Part shown: positions 50,470-62,385 of the stretch, piece by piece
How the letters are laid out: the number at the start of each line of letters is the position of its first letter
How positions within the stretch are numbered: the first letter of the stretch is position 1
Assembly (NCBI GenBank): GCA_001898625.1
Contig: MKUP01000013.1
Location: 1 to 64,000, forward strand
DNA length: 64,000 nt
Source: Burkholderiales bacterium 67-32
Lineage (GTDB): Bacteria > Pseudomonadota > Gammaproteobacteria > Burkholderiales > Burkholderiaceae_B
Direction of reading: 5' to 3'
Notes under the pieces: generated by a model
What the model saw: only the letters and a program-made list of their open reading frames with translations
What the model was told of the DNA's origin: nothing
Databases searched by the model: none
Translations under genes and position numbers: made by a program

Positions 50470-50877
50470 TCATACCGGCTGTCCCGATGCGTGGCTGGAA
50501 AAAAACGTGATGGCATGCCCGGCCGGCTCGCGCACCGTGAACACCTCATGGTCGATGGCCGGACGCGCCTCGATCGGGGACGGGTCCAGTCCCAGGGACG
50601 CGAACCGCTGGTGGGTCGCATACAGGTCATCGACCATCAAATCGAACGGCGCGGCGCCTCCCGCCACACTGTCCTTTCGCATCAGGATCAGATGGGTGCC
50701 GCCGCGCATTTCGTACACGGAGATGTCCGGGCCGTCAAAGATGGTACGCATGCCGATGGCACGCATGAATCGGGCTGTCGCGTCCATGCGGTCCGTCTCC
50801 AGCGCCACATGGGCCACGCCCACTGCGGGGCGGACGCGGCTATCCGGCGTCGAGTCCTGGGTGTTTGGCGTATTCAT
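50470..50877 (-). CDS. VOC-family (glyoxalase/dioxygenase fold) protein
   Basis: The 135-aa protein has one vicinal-oxygen-chelate unit: VGVAHVALETDRMDATARFM, then YEMRGGTHLILM, and the second half DLMVDDLYATHQRF ending HEVFTVREPAGHAITFFSSH. Metal-binding His/Glu positions (H near the start, H in GTHLIL, E in REPAGH) are present. Such proteins include glyoxalases, dioxygenases and resistance proteins, and the activity cannot be told. GGAGG lies 4 nt before the ATG. Confidence 0.85.
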   Translation of the reverse strand: MNTPNTQDSTPDSRVRPAVGVAHVALETDRMDATARFMRAIGMRTIFDGPDISVYEMRGGTHLILMRKDSVAGGAAPFDLMVDDLYATHQRFASLGLDPSPIEARPAIDHEVFTVREPAGHAITFFSSHASGQPV

Positions 50878-50993
50878 GCAACCTCCTGCCGAGCAAGATG
50901 TTCTGAAGCTTGTAACAGCGCACCTGCGACGCCTTGGACTGGGTCATGCCCGTGATGGCCCGGGGCCCGCCGGCAAAATGGCGGACCCGAGGT

Positions 50994-50999
50994 TACAAT
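50994..50999 (+). promoter_or_regulatory. Candidate -10 box of dapC
   Basis: TACAAT ends 7 nt before the dapC ATG, so transcription would begin at or one base before the start codon. No Shine-Dalgarno sequence is seen in front of dapC. This suggests a leaderless mRNA, though no good -35 is visible (CGGCAA at the expected place). Confidence 0.4.
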
Positions 51000-51006
51000 C
51001 GCGGGC

Positions 51007-52215
51007 ATGAATCCTCGCCTCGGGCTGCTCCAGCCCTATCCCTTCGAAAAACTGCGCGCGCTGTACGCCGATATCGTACCGCCCGCCAGCCTGCGTCCTG
51101 TCGGCCTGTCCATCGGCGAGCCCAAGCACGCCACGCCGGCTTTCATCGAGGACGCCATCCGGCAGAACCTGGCCGGGCTGTCCGGCTATCCTCCGACCAA
51201 GGGGTCGCCCGCGCTGCGCGCCGCCATCGCCGGCTGGCTGGAGCGGCGCTACGGGCTGCCGGCCATCGATCCCGACAAGCAGGTGCTGCCCGTGCTGGGC
51301 TCGCGCGAGGCCTTGTTCGCCTTCGCGCAGGTGGTGATCGACGGCGCGCAGCAGCCCCGCGTGCTGTGCCCCAACCCGTTCTACCAGATCTACGAAGGCG
51401 CCGCCCTGCTGGCCGGCGCCCGCCCCACCTTCGTCAACGCCGACCCGGCGCGCAACTTCGGCTGCGACTGGGCCTCGGTCTCGCCCGCCGAATGGCGCGA
51501 GACCCGGCTGGTCTACGTCTGCTCGCCCGGCAACCCGGCGGGCAACGTCATGGACCTGGACGAATGGAAGTACCTGTTCGAGCAGGCCGACAAGTACGGC
51601 TTCATCATCGCCTCGGACGAGTGCTATTCCGAAATCTATCTGGACGAGGCCGACCCTCCGCTGGGCGCGCTCGAAGCCGCCCACCGCCTGGGCCGCGGCG
51701 ACTTCCACAACATCGTGGTGTTCTCCAGCCTGTCCAAGCGCTCGAACGTGCCGGGCATGCGCTCGGGCTTCGTCGCGGGCGACGCCAGGCTGCTGGCGCA
51801 GTTCCTGCTGTACCGCACCTACCATGGCAGCGCCATGAGCGACGTGGTGTCGGCGGCCAGCATCGCTGCCTGGAACGACGAGGGACACGTGCGCGAGAAC
51901 CGCCGCATGTACCGCGAGAAGTTCGATGCGGTCCTGCCCATCCTGCAGGACGCGATGGACATCCAGCGCCCCCAGGCCTCGTTCTACCTCTGGCCCCGCA
52001 CGCCCATCGCCGATGCCGAGTTCACCCGCGGCCTGCTGGCGCAGGAAAACGTCACGGCCCTGCCGGGCAGCTACCTCGCGCGCGAGACCCCCGCCGGCAA
52101 TCCCGGCGCCAACCGCCTGCGGCTGGCGCTGGTGGCGCCCCTGGACGAATGCGTCGAAGCGGCCCACCGCCTGGCCCGCTACGCCCGCTCGCTGCGAACC
52201 ACCCGCATCGCGTAA
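51007..52215 (+). CDS. dapC: Succinyldiaminopimelate transaminase DapC
   Basis: This PLP aminotransferase makes N-succinyl-LL-diaminopimelate in lysine and peptidoglycan synthesis. The 402-aa fold-type I enzyme has SGYPPTKGSPALRAAI, VCSPGNPAGNVMDL, the aspartate in ASDECYSEIYLD, the PLP lysine K244 in SLSKRSNVPGMRSGF, and the C-terminal RLALVAP arginine. Neighbouring dapD and dapE support the assignment; the dapCDE order matches what was described for Bordetella pertussis. Confidence 0.94.
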   Translation: MNPRLGLLQPYPFEKLRALYADIVPPASLRPVGLSIGEPKHATPAFIEDAIRQNLAGLSGYPPTKGSPALRAAIAGWLERRYGLPAIDPDKQVLPVLGSREALFAFAQVVIDGAQQPRVLCPNPFYQIYEGAALLAGARPTFVNADPARNFGCDWASVSPAEWRETRLVYVCSPGNPAGNVMDLDEWKYLFEQADKYGFIIASDECYSEIYLDEADPPLGALEAAHRLGRGDFHNIVVFSSLSKRSNVPGMRSGFVAGDARLLAQFLLYRTYHGSAMSDVVSAASIAAWNDEGHVRENRRMYREKFDAVLPILQDAMDIQRPQASFYLWPRTPIADAEFTRGLLAQENVTALPGSYLARETPAGNPGANRLRLALVAPLDECVEAAHRLARYARSLRTTRIA

Positions 52216-52257
52216 AGACGAACAGAACACCCATACCGCATGTAAACACACCCCGCT

Positions 52258-52349
52258 ACCCAGGGCACAGCGGATCCGGCTCCGCCGGTCCGCCAGTGCC
52301 GCCCCCTCGGGGGGCGCGCGCAAGCGCGTAGGGGGGGTCCTCTTATTGG
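52258..52349 (-). repeat. Structured intergenic repeat, copy R3
   Basis: This copy lies between dapC and dapD, in the same orientation as R2. Read on the minus strand: CCAATAAGAGG edge, seven C, CGCGC-TTGC-GCGCG, CGCCCCC/GGGGGCG with a 3-nt loop, then GGCAC/GTGCC (plus-strand 52296-52300 and 52264-52268), GCGGA/TCCGC, CCGGC/GCCGG with loop GGA. The edge ends 10 bp before the dapD start codon, so the element makes up most of the intercistronic region. Confidence 0.8.
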
Positions 52350-52359
52350 ATATCCGACC

Positions 52360-55217
<2,858 letters not shown>

Positions 55218-55230
<13 letters not shown>

Positions 55231-55310
55231 AAGCCCCCCCCTACGCGCTGACGCGCGCCCCCCAGGGGGCGAAACTGGCGGACTGGCGGAGCCAGATCCG
55301 CGGTTTCCTG
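55218..55310 (+). repeat. Structured intergenic repeat, copy R4
   Basis: Same orientation as R1. CCAATTAG edge inside prmB, eight C, CGCGC-TGAC-GCGCG, CGCCCCC/GGGGGCG, then GAAAC (55271-55275) with GTTTC (55303-55307), GCGGA/TCCGC, and CTGGC/GCCAG with loop GGA, ending CCTGGAG. The outer pair and the inner CTGGC/GCCAG differ from the other copies on both arms at once. Confidence 0.8.
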
Positions 55311-55387
55311 GAGTACAACCTGACTGTTGAAGATCGGCGGTTTTGCCTGTCGGCGCGGGCGAGCGTCGAAACAAGGCGGTCCACGCG

Positions 55388-57298
55388 GTGATACGAGCAT
55401 CAGGCATTACGCTTCGGCGCGGCACCAAGGTGTTGCTGGACGGTGCCGACTTCGTGGTCCACCCCGGCGAACGCGTCGGCATCGTGGGTCCCAACGGCGC
55501 GGGCAAATCCACGCTGTTCGCGCTGTTGAACGGCCAACTGGAACCGGACGCCGGCAGCCTGGACATCCCGGCCAGTTGGCGCATCGCGTCGATTGCGCAG
55601 GAAATCCACGAGACCGACCGCGAGGCGCTGGAATTCGTCATCGACGGCGACACGCGCCTGCGCCGCCTGCAGGCCGAGCGCGCCGCGGTCGACGTCGACC
55701 GCGAGGGCCTGCGCCTGGCCGAGTTGGAGGCGGAACTGGCCGACGCGGGCGCGTTCTCGGCGCAATCGCGCGCCGAGCAGTTGCTGGTCGGCCTGGGTTT
55801 CTCGCAAGAGGAATTCCGCCAGCCGGTCGCAAGCTTCTCGGGCGGCTGGCGCATGCGCCTGAACCTGGCGCGCGCGCTCATGGCGCCGTCCGACCTCCTG
55901 CTGCTGGACGAGCCCACCAACCACCTGGACCTGGACGCCATGCTGTGGCTGGAGCGCTGGCTGGCGGCCTACCCCGGCACCGTGCTGGTGATCTCGCACG
56001 ACACAGAATTCCTGGACGCGGTGGCCCGGACCATCCTGCATTTCGACCAGGGCAAACTGGTGCGCTATAAGGGCGGCTACGAGGACTTCCTGACCCAGCG
56101 CGCCGAGCGCCTGCGGCAGAACCAGATCGCCTACGACAAGCAGCAGCGCGAGGCTGCCCACCTGCAAAGCTTCATCGACCGCTTCAAGGCCAAGGCCAGC
56201 AAGGCCAAGCAGGCCCAGAGCCGGGTCAAGGCGCTGGCGCGGATGCAGGTGCTGGCGCCCATGCGCGCGGCGGCGGGCATCGACATCAGCATCCCCTCGC
56301 CCGACCACATGCCCGATCCGCTGCTGTCGCTGGACGGCGTGCGCGCGGGCTATCCCGCCGCCCCCATCCTGGACGGCGTCAAGCTGTCGGTGCGCGCCGG
56401 CGCGCGGGTGGGCATCCTGGGCGCCAACGGCGCGGGCAAGAGTACGCTGGTCAAGACCCTGGCGGGCGAAATCGCCCCGCTGGGCGGCGAGCGCAAGGAA
56501 GCCCGCGGCCTGGCCGTCGGCTACTTCGCCCAGCACCAGCTCGACATGCTGGATGCCGAGGCGACGCCCCTGCTACACCTGGCCCGCCTGGCCCCCGAGG
56601 CGCGCGAGCAGGAGCTGCGCAACTACCTGGGCGGCTTCGGCTTCTCGGGCGATTTCGCCATGGCCAAGGTCGGCCCCATGTCGGGCGGCGAGAAAGCCCG
56701 CCTGGCGCTGGCGCTGGTGGTCTGGAAGAAACCCAACCTGTTGCTGCTGGACGAGCCCAGCAACCACCTGGACGTCGACACCCGCGAGGCGCTGACCGAG
56801 GCGCTGGCGGAGTTCGAAGGCACCATGCTGCTGGTCTCGCACGACCGCCATCTGCTGCGGACCACCGTGGACAGTTTCTGGATCGTCGCCGACGGCGGCG
56901 TGCACGAATTCGACGGCGACCTGGAGGACTACCGCGACTGGCTGGCCAACCGCCAGAGCAATAACGCGGCAGCATCGTCGGCCACCGCCGCACCCGCCGA
57001 AGGCGGTGTCGACCGCAAGACGCAGCGCCGGCTCGAAGCCGAGAGCCGGCAGCGCCTGTCCACCTTGCGCAAGCCGCTGGAGACCCGGCTCAGGAAGCTG
57101 GAAGAGGACATGCAGAAGCTGGAGGCGCGCAAGCGCGAACTGGACCAGCTCATCGCCGATCCCGGCCTGTACGACGATGCCCGCCGGGATGAATGCCGCC
57201 GCGTGCTGGCCGAGCACGGCGACCTGCAGAAGCGGCTGGGCGAGATCGAGGAAACCTGGCTGGGCGTGCAGGAAGAACTCGAAGCCATCCAGGCCTGA
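55388..57298 (+). CDS. yheS: ABC-F family ATPase, YheS type
   Basis: This is a soluble translation-linked ATPase with two tandem ABC domains and no membrane part. The 636-aa protein has Walker A motifs GPNGAGKST (residue 34) and GANGAGKST (about 348), signatures FSGGWRMRLNLARAL and MSGGEKARLALAL, the interdomain linker with Lys/Arg-rich KASKAKQAQSRVKAL, and a C-terminal coiled coil. The GTG at 55388 (VIRASGITLRRG) matches the family start. It lies just after repeat R4. Confidence 0.92.
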   Translation: MIRASGITLRRGTKVLLDGADFVVHPGERVGIVGPNGAGKSTLFALLNGQLEPDAGSLDIPASWRIASIAQEIHETDREALEFVIDGDTRLRRLQAERAAVDVDREGLRLAELEAELADAGAFSAQSRAEQLLVGLGFSQEEFRQPVASFSGGWRMRLNLARALMAPSDLLLLDEPTNHLDLDAMLWLERWLAAYPGTVLVISHDTEFLDAVARTILHFDQGKLVRYKGGYEDFLTQRAERLRQNQIAYDKQQREAAHLQSFIDRFKAKASKAKQAQSRVKALARMQVLAPMRAAAGIDISIPSPDHMPDPLLSLDGVRAGYPAAPILDGVKLSVRAGARVGILGANGAGKSTLVKTLAGEIAPLGGERKEARGLAVGYFAQHQLDMLDAEATPLLHLARLAPEAREQELRNYLGGFGFSGDFAMAKVGPMSGGEKARLALALVVWKKPNLLLLDEPSNHLDVDTREALTEALAEFEGTMLLVSHDRHLLRTTVDSFWIVADGGVHEFDGDLEDYRDWLANRQSNNAAASSATAAPAEGGVDRKTQRRLEAESRQRLSTLRKPLETRLRKLEEDMQKLEARKRELDQLIADPGLYDDARRDECRRVLAEHGDLQKRLGEIEETWLGVQEELEAIQA

Positions 57299-57339
57299 GG
57301 CGCCCGCGCGGACGGCGCGGACACCCCGGCCCGCGAAGC

Positions 57340-58791
57340 CTAGACGTTCATCACGCTGACAGCGCGCGTGTTCAGGTAGGCTTCCACCGCTTCCGGACCA
57401 CCTTCGGAGCCGAAGCCCGAATCCTTGATCCCGCCGAACGGCATCTCGGCCGTCGGGATGGCCGGCATGTTGACGAACAGCATGCCGACCTCGACCTTCC
57501 GGGCAATCAGGTCGGCATTCTTCAGCGAACTCGTGAAGGCATAGCCGGCCAGGCCATACGACAGCCGGTTCGCCTCGGCAATCGCCTCGTCCAGCGTGTT
57601 GAAGGCACGGATGGCGGCAACCGGCCCGAAGGGTTCGTCGTTGAAGATACGGGCGTCGAGCGGCACGTCGGACAGCACGGTCGGCTCCCAGAAATTGCCG
57701 ACCTCGCCGATGCGCTTGCCGCCCGCCAGCACCTGCGCGCCCTTCTGGACCGCATCGTCCAGCAAGCTGGACATGGCCGTCAGGCGGCGGGGATTGGCCA
57801 ACGGCCCCATTTGCGTGCCCTCGGCCATGCCATCGGCAACGCGCAGGCCCTTCGCCCACTTCGCCAGCTCGGCGGCGAATTCGGCGCGCACGCTTTCATG
57901 GACCAGGAAACGTGTCGGCGAGATGCAGACCTGGCCGGCATTGCGGAACTTGGCGCCGCCGGCGGACTTCACCGCCAGGGCGACGTCCGCGTCCTCGCAG
58001 ACGATGACCGGCGCGTGGCCGCCCAGCTCCATGGTCACGCGTTTCATGTGCTGGCCCGCCAGCCCGGCGAGCTGCTTGCCGATCGCGGTCGAGCCGGTGA
58101 ACGTGATCTTGCGGATGGCCGGATGCGGGATCAGGAAGCCCGAGATCTCGGCGGGATCGCCATACACCAGCCCCAGCACGCCCGGCGGCAGGCCGGCATC
58201 CTGGAACGCGCGGATCAGCGCGGCCGGCGCGGCGGGAGTTTCCTCGGGCGCCTTGACCACCACCGAGCAGCCGGCGGCCAATGCCGGCGCCAGCTTGCGC
58301 ACCACCTGGTTGATCGGGAAGTTCCACGGCGTGAACGCCGCCACCGGCCCGACCGGATCCTTGAGCACCATCTGGCGCTGCGCCAGGCTGCCGCGCGAGG
58401 GCACGATGCGCCCGTACACCCGGAAGCCTTCCTCGGCGAACCACTCGATGATGTCGGCGGCGGCCAGCGTCTCGCCCTTGGCCTCGGCCAGCGGCTTGCC
58501 GTTTTCCTGAGTCATCAGCGGGGCGATCTCGCCCGCCCGTTCGCGCATCAGCCCGGCGGCCTTGCGCATGATCTCGCTGCGCTTGGCGGCGGTCATGCCG
58601 TTCCAGGTGGCGAAGCCCCGCTGCGCCGCCTCGACGGCCTGTTCGAGGTCGACGCGCCCGGCGTGGGCGACGCGGCCGATTTCCTTGCCGGTCGCGGGAT
58701 TCACCACGGCAAGGGTCTTGCCATCGGCGGCATCCTTCCACTTACCGTCGATGAAAAGCTGGGTATCCGTATAAGTCGTAGCCTGTGTCAT
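57340..58791 (-). CDS. gabD: NAD(P)-dependent succinate-semialdehyde dehydrogenase-like enzyme
   Basis: The 483-aa aldehyde dehydrogenase has [22 protein letters not shown], the catalytic Glu in [12 protein letters not shown] and the nucleophile C289 in [12 protein letters not shown]. The nearest family by feel is GabD/SSADH ([24 protein letters not shown]), but the surrounding CoA ligase and hydratases suggest another semialdehyde may be the true substrate. It is the last gene of the iclR-led operon, 36 bp after the Bug receptor. Confidence 0.88.
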   Translation of the reverse strand: MTQATTYTDTQLFIDGKWKDAADGKTLAVVNPATGKEIGRVAHAGRVDLEQAVEAAQRGFATWNGMTAAKRSEIMRKAAGLMRERAGEIAPLMTQENGKPLAEAKGETLAAADIIEWFAEEGFRVYGRIVPSRGSLAQRQMVLKDPVGPVAAFTPWNFPINQVVRKLAPALAAGCSVVVKAPEETPAAPAALIRAFQDAGLPPGVLGLVYGDPAEISGFLIPHPAIRKITFTGSTAIGKQLAGLAGQHMKRVTMELGGHAPVIVCEDADVALAVKSAGGAKFRNAGQVCISPTRFLVHESVRAEFAAELAKWAKGLRVADGMAEGTQMGPLANPRRLTAMSSLLDDAVQKGAQVLAGGKRIGEVGNFWEPTVLSDVPLDARIFNDEPFGPVAAIRAFNTLDEAIAEANRLSYGLAGYAFTSSLKNADLIARKVEVGMLFVNMPAIPTAEMPFGGIKDSGFGSEGGPEAVEAYLNTRAVSVMNV

Positions 58792-58827
58792 CTCTATCGT
58801 TCCTTTGCGTATCGCGGCAGTGCTGTC

Positions 58828-59802
58828 CTACTCCGCCTTCATGCCCGTCTGCCTGATCAGCTCCGACCACTTGGCGAGTTCCTTGCTCACCTGCTCGCGC
58901 AGTTTCTCCGGGCTTCCGCCCACTACGTCCGCGCCCAGCTTTGCGTAGGCCTGCTTGACCTCAGGCATCTGCAATATCCTGTTCACCGCCTGGTTGATGT
59001 CGGTGACGACTGGCGCTGGCGTACCATGAGGAGCATAAAGCGCAAACCAGCCTGATGCATCAAAACCCGGAAAAGTTTCCGCCACGGTCGGGATGTCCGG
59101 TGCTTCCGCGCTGCGCTGCGGACCGGTCACGGCCAGCGCGCGCAGCTTGCCCGCCTTGACCAGCGGCAGCGACGACGGGATGCCGTCGAACATGATCGGC
59201 ACCTGCCCGCCCATCACGTCGGTCAGGGCCGGGCCGCTGCCCTTGTAGGGAATGTGCTGGATGCTGATCCCGGCCGTCCGCTTGAACAATTCCCCGAACA
59301 TGTGCGGCGTGGAGCCCTGGCCGGGCGCGGCCGAGCTGTACTTGCCGGGATCGGCCTTGGCCAGCGCGATCAGCTCGGCCAGGGTCCTGGCCGGGAAGGA
59401 CGGATTGACGACCAGGATGTTGGGCGAGGTCGTCACCCACACGATGGGCTCGAAGTCCTTCACCGGGTCATACCCGGGCTTGTCGTACAGGAAGGGATTG
59501 ATGCCGTGCGTGCCACCGGTCGTGAACAGCAGCGTGTAGCCGTCCGGCGCCGAGCGGGCCACGAACTGGGCGCCGATGTTCCCGCTGGCGCCGCCCTTGT
59601 TCTGCACCACCACGGCCACCTTCAGTTCCTGGCCGAGCTTGTCCGCCAGCACCCGCCCCGTCACGTCGGTCGGCCCACCGGGGGGAAAGGGAATGACCAA
59701 CTGGATCGGCCTGGACGGCCATGGTTCCTGGGCCAGCGCGGACGCCGCACCGACAAGAAGCCCACCCGCGCAACATGCCACCACCCTCATTTTGCGTATC
59801 AT
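58828..59802 (-). CDS. Bug-family tripartite tricarboxylate transporter receptor
   Basis: This is a periplasmic solute-binding protein of the TctC/Bug type, greatly expanded in Bordetella. The 324-aa precursor has a signal peptide (MRVVACCAGGLLVGAASALA) and typical blocks WPSRPIQLVIPFPPGGPTD, GGASGNIGAQFVA, IPYKGSGPALTDVMGGQVPIMFD and VPDIPTVAE-like EAPDIPTVAETFPGFD. The ATG at 59802 is preferred for GGAG 5 nt upstream. No TctAB membrane genes are adjacent. Confidence 0.9.
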   Translation of the reverse strand: MIRKMRVVACCAGGLLVGAASALAQEPWPSRPIQLVIPFPPGGPTDVTGRVLADKLGQELKVAVVVQNKGGASGNIGAQFVARSAPDGYTLLFTTGGTHGINPFLYDKPGYDPVKDFEPIVWVTTSPNILVVNPSFPARTLAELIALAKADPGKYSSAAPGQGSTPHMFGELFKRTAGISIQHIPYKGSGPALTDVMGGQVPIMFDGIPSSLPLVKAGKLRALAVTGPQRSAEAPDIPTVAETFPGFDASGWFALYAPHGTPAPVVTDINQAVNRILQMPEVKQAYAKLGADVVGGSPEKLREQVSKELAKWSELIRQTGMKAE

Positions 59803-59847
59803 CTTGTCTCCTAGGTCCCTGAGCCGGGACATCTGTCTTCAGGCCAT

Positions 59848-61368
59848 TCAGGCGGCTTCCCTCAAGTCGCGCTTCAACACCTTGCCGTTGGCATTCCTGG
59901 GCAGGGCATCCAGGAACCGGTATGCCTTCGGGCGCTTGTAGTCCGCCAGCAGCGACTGGCAGAGCGCTTGCACGCGCTGCCGAACCGGCGCCGCGTCGGC
60001 CGGGTTCCGCAACACCAGGAAGGCGGTGGCGGCCTCGCCCCACCGCTCGTCCGGCAGGCCGACCACCGCGCATTCGCGCACGTCGGGCTCGCGCAGGATG
60101 ACTTCCTCGATCTCGATCGGATAGATGTTCACGCCCCCGCTCTTGATCACGTCCTTGCGCCGGTCCACCAGATAGAGGTAGCCGTCCTCGTCCAGGTAGC
60201 CGATGTCGCCCAGCGTGCACCAGGAGCCGTCGCTGACCTCGGCCGTCTTCTCCGGGGCCTGGAAGTACCCGGCGAACAGGGTCGGTCCGCGCAGCCAGAT
60301 GTCGCCCACGGCCCGGGACTCGGCCACGATGCGGCGCGCTTCGTCGCGGATCTGGACTTCGATCCCGGCAATCGGCAGGCCTACGCATCGCGGCCTGGCC
60401 GACGAATCCTCGGGGCGCAGGTTGGTGACCACGCCCGCTTCCGTGGCGCCGTAGAAGTCATGCAGGGCCACGCCGGGAAAACGCTCCTGCACGCGCATCC
60501 GGGTGCGCGTGGACAATGGCGATGCGCCCGAGATCAGCATCCGCAGGGTCGGCGCCGACGCGCCGTCCAGATCCGTCTCCAGGACCCGCTCCAGCATGTA
60601 GGGCACCATGAAGGACCAGGTCACGCCGTGCCGGGCCACGGCCTGCGCCGCCGCCACCGCGTCGAAGCTGTCCAGGACTACCACCGACCCGCCCACGGCA
60701 AGCTGCGCCAGCGTGAACGTGAACGGCGCGGTGTGGTGGAACGGCCCGCAATGCAGGGCAACATCCTGGCTGCCGATGCCGAACTCCATGGCCCAGTAGA
60801 GATAGGCCAGCGCGCGGTTGCGCTGGGTGACCATGGCGCCCTTGGGCCGGCCGGTGGTGCCCGAGGTGTAGCCCAGGTAGAAGAGGTCGTCCTCCTGCGC
60901 CTCGGGTGGCACCCAGGCCGCCGACGCCCGTGCGGCCAGAGCCTCCAGTTCTTCGCCACGCCGTATGGTCCGCACCGTGCCGGGCAGTCCGGCCTGCTCG
61001 ACCTGCCGGTCGAACCGGGTATCGAAGAGCAGGACCTTCGCGCCGCAGTCATCGATCTGGCGGCGCAGCTCGGTGCCCGTGTAGCGGTAGTTGATGGGCA
61101 CCATGCACAGCGCTCCCTGCGCGCAGGCCATCGCGATCGTGATGTAGTCCGTGCAGTTGGGCAGCATCACCGCGACCCGGTCGCCACGGACCAGGCCGGC
61201 GGCCACCAAGCCCTGCGCGATGGCCGCGGCCCGGCGATCCAGCTCGGCGAAGGTGAGCGTGGCGTCGCCGTGGCGCACCGCCACCCGCGCGCCGTGCCGC
61301 CGGGCCGCCAGGCCCAGCGCGCGTTGCACGGTGACGGGCGCGGACGCGCGGCGCTCAGCCGATGACAC
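59848..61368 (-). CDS. AMP-forming acyl-CoA synthetase
   Basis: This is an ANL-superfamily ligase that activates a carboxylic acid with ATP and CoA. The 506-aa protein has the P-loop-like YTSGTTGRPKGAMVTQRN, the FYGATEAG motif, DIGYLDEDGYLYLVDRRKDVIKSGGVNIYP and the catalytic Lys near the end in LPRNANGKVLKRDL. The start is GTG at 61368, overlapping the preceding MaoC gene by 14 nt. The substrate is unknown. Confidence 0.9.
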   Translation of the reverse strand: MSSAERRASAPVTVQRALGLAARRHGARVAVRHGDATLTFAELDRRAAAIAQGLVAAGLVRGDRVAVMLPNCTDYITIAMACAQGALCMVPINYRYTGTELRRQIDDCGAKVLLFDTRFDRQVEQAGLPGTVRTIRRGEELEALAARASAAWVPPEAQEDDLFYLGYTSGTTGRPKGAMVTQRNRALAYLYWAMEFGIGSQDVALHCGPFHHTAPFTFTLAQLAVGGSVVVLDSFDAVAAAQAVARHGVTWSFMVPYMLERVLETDLDGASAPTLRMLISGASPLSTRTRMRVQERFPGVALHDFYGATEAGVVTNLRPEDSSARPRCVGLPIAGIEVQIRDEARRIVAESRAVGDIWLRGPTLFAGYFQAPEKTAEVSDGSWCTLGDIGYLDEDGYLYLVDRRKDVIKSGGVNIYPIEIEEVILREPDVRECAVVGLPDERWGEAATAFLVLRNPADAAPVRQRVQALCQSLLADYKRPKAYRFLDALPRNANGKVLKRDLREAA

Positions 61369-61912
61369 GATGCTGCACCAGGTAGGGACGCTTGAGCTCG
61401 GCCTTGATGGCCAGCGGCCGGTGCGGCAGGACCGCCTCCGCCTTGCCCGTATGAGTCACCTCGCCCTTCTGGTTCACGGCCTCCAGCTCGAACTCGACCA
61501 GGTTGTCCTCGTCGTCGACCCGCTTGCGGACGACCTTGGCGCGGCAGGTCAGGGAATCGCCGGGGCGCACGATGACCGTTGCCCGAGTGGAGAACATCCG
61601 CAGCGGACGGTCCCACAGGAAATCGGTCAGCAGTTGGCCCAGGAAGCCCATGCCTATCATGCCGTGGGCGAAGACGCCGCCCATGCCGCCGACGTCGCGG
61701 GCGATATCCTCGTCCACGTGGCTGGGGTTGAAGTCCCCCGAGGCGCCGGCGAACTTGGCGATCTGCAGGCGGGTGATGGCGGGCTTCTCGAGTTCCAGCG
61801 TCTGTCCGACCTCGACGTCCTCGAAGAACGGGCCGGTCCGGGCGGCCGGTACCGGCGTGTCGGCGGGAACCGCCAGGCGTTGGGCGACTTCCAGGGAAGA
61901 ATAGTCATTCAT
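61355..61912 (-). CDS. MaoC-like (R)-hydratase, second of a pair
   Basis: This hotdog-fold enoyl-CoA hydratase/dehydratase relative is 185 aa. The active-site dyad motif is visible: IAKFAGASGDFNPSHVDED with Asp and His, followed by GVFAHGMIGMGFLGQLLTDFL. A GTG at 61921 that overlaps the previous stop is an alternative start; I chose ATG 61912. It may form a heterodimer with the upstream MaoC-like protein, as HadAB-type pairs do; that is inference. Confidence 0.85.
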   Translation of the reverse strand: MNDYSSLEVAQRLAVPADTPVPAARTGPFFEDVEVGQTLELEKPAITRLQIAKFAGASGDFNPSHVDEDIARDVGGMGGVFAHGMIGMGFLGQLLTDFLWDRPLRMFSTRATVIVRPGDSLTCRAKVVRKRVDDEDNLVEFELEAVNQKGEVTHTGKAEAVLPHRPLAIKAELKRPYLVQHRVIG

Positions 61913-61917
61913 GGCGT

Positions 61918-62367
61918 TCACTCGTCCCGCACGAAAAAGAGTTGGGTGGCTTCGACGAGACGTTCGTCGTCGTGGTTCTTCATCTTGATCAGCACGGTGA
62001 AGTAGCTGACCTCGCCATAGGTCTTGCTCTGCTTGCGGCCGGCCTCGATCACCTTGATCTTGTGCAGGATGCGGTCGCCGGGACGCACGGGCTTGTAGTA
62101 GCGGATCACCTGTTCGCCGTGCAGCAGCAGCGGCAGATCGACCTCGGTCTCGGACAACACCAGGGCCGTCTTGAAATCACGGAAGCAGTTGATGAAGGTG
62201 GGCGGCGCGACGATGCCGCCGTTCGCGCTGGCGCCGGCCTCGCCGGCATCCAGGAACAACGGGTTGTAGTCGCCCAGGACGCTGCACAGGGCGTCGATCC
62301 TGTCCTGGGTCACCACGGCCTCGGACCAGGGCGTCTCGGCGCCCAGGGCATTCAGGTTGATAGGCAA
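61918..62367 (-). CDS. MaoC-like protein, first of a pair
   Basis: This 149-aa hotdog protein belongs to the N-terminal FAS1-type dehydratase group (TQDRIDALCSVLGDYNPLF, IVAPPTFINCF, VIRYYKPVRPGDRI). It keeps the general fold but lacks a clear His in the usual D...H dyad, so it may be a structural partner of the next protein. The start is TTG at 62367 with AAGGAGG 5 nt upstream. It begins 18 bp after iclR. Confidence 0.83.
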   Translation of the reverse strand: MPINLNALGAETPWSEAVVTQDRIDALCSVLGDYNPLFLDAGEAGASANGGIVAPPTFINCFRDFKTALVLSETEVDLPLLLHGEQVIRYYKPVRPGDRILHKIKVIEAGRKQSKTYGEVSYFTVLIKMKNHDDERLVEATQLFFVRDE

Positions 62368-62385
62368 AGCATCCTCCTTGTTGGA

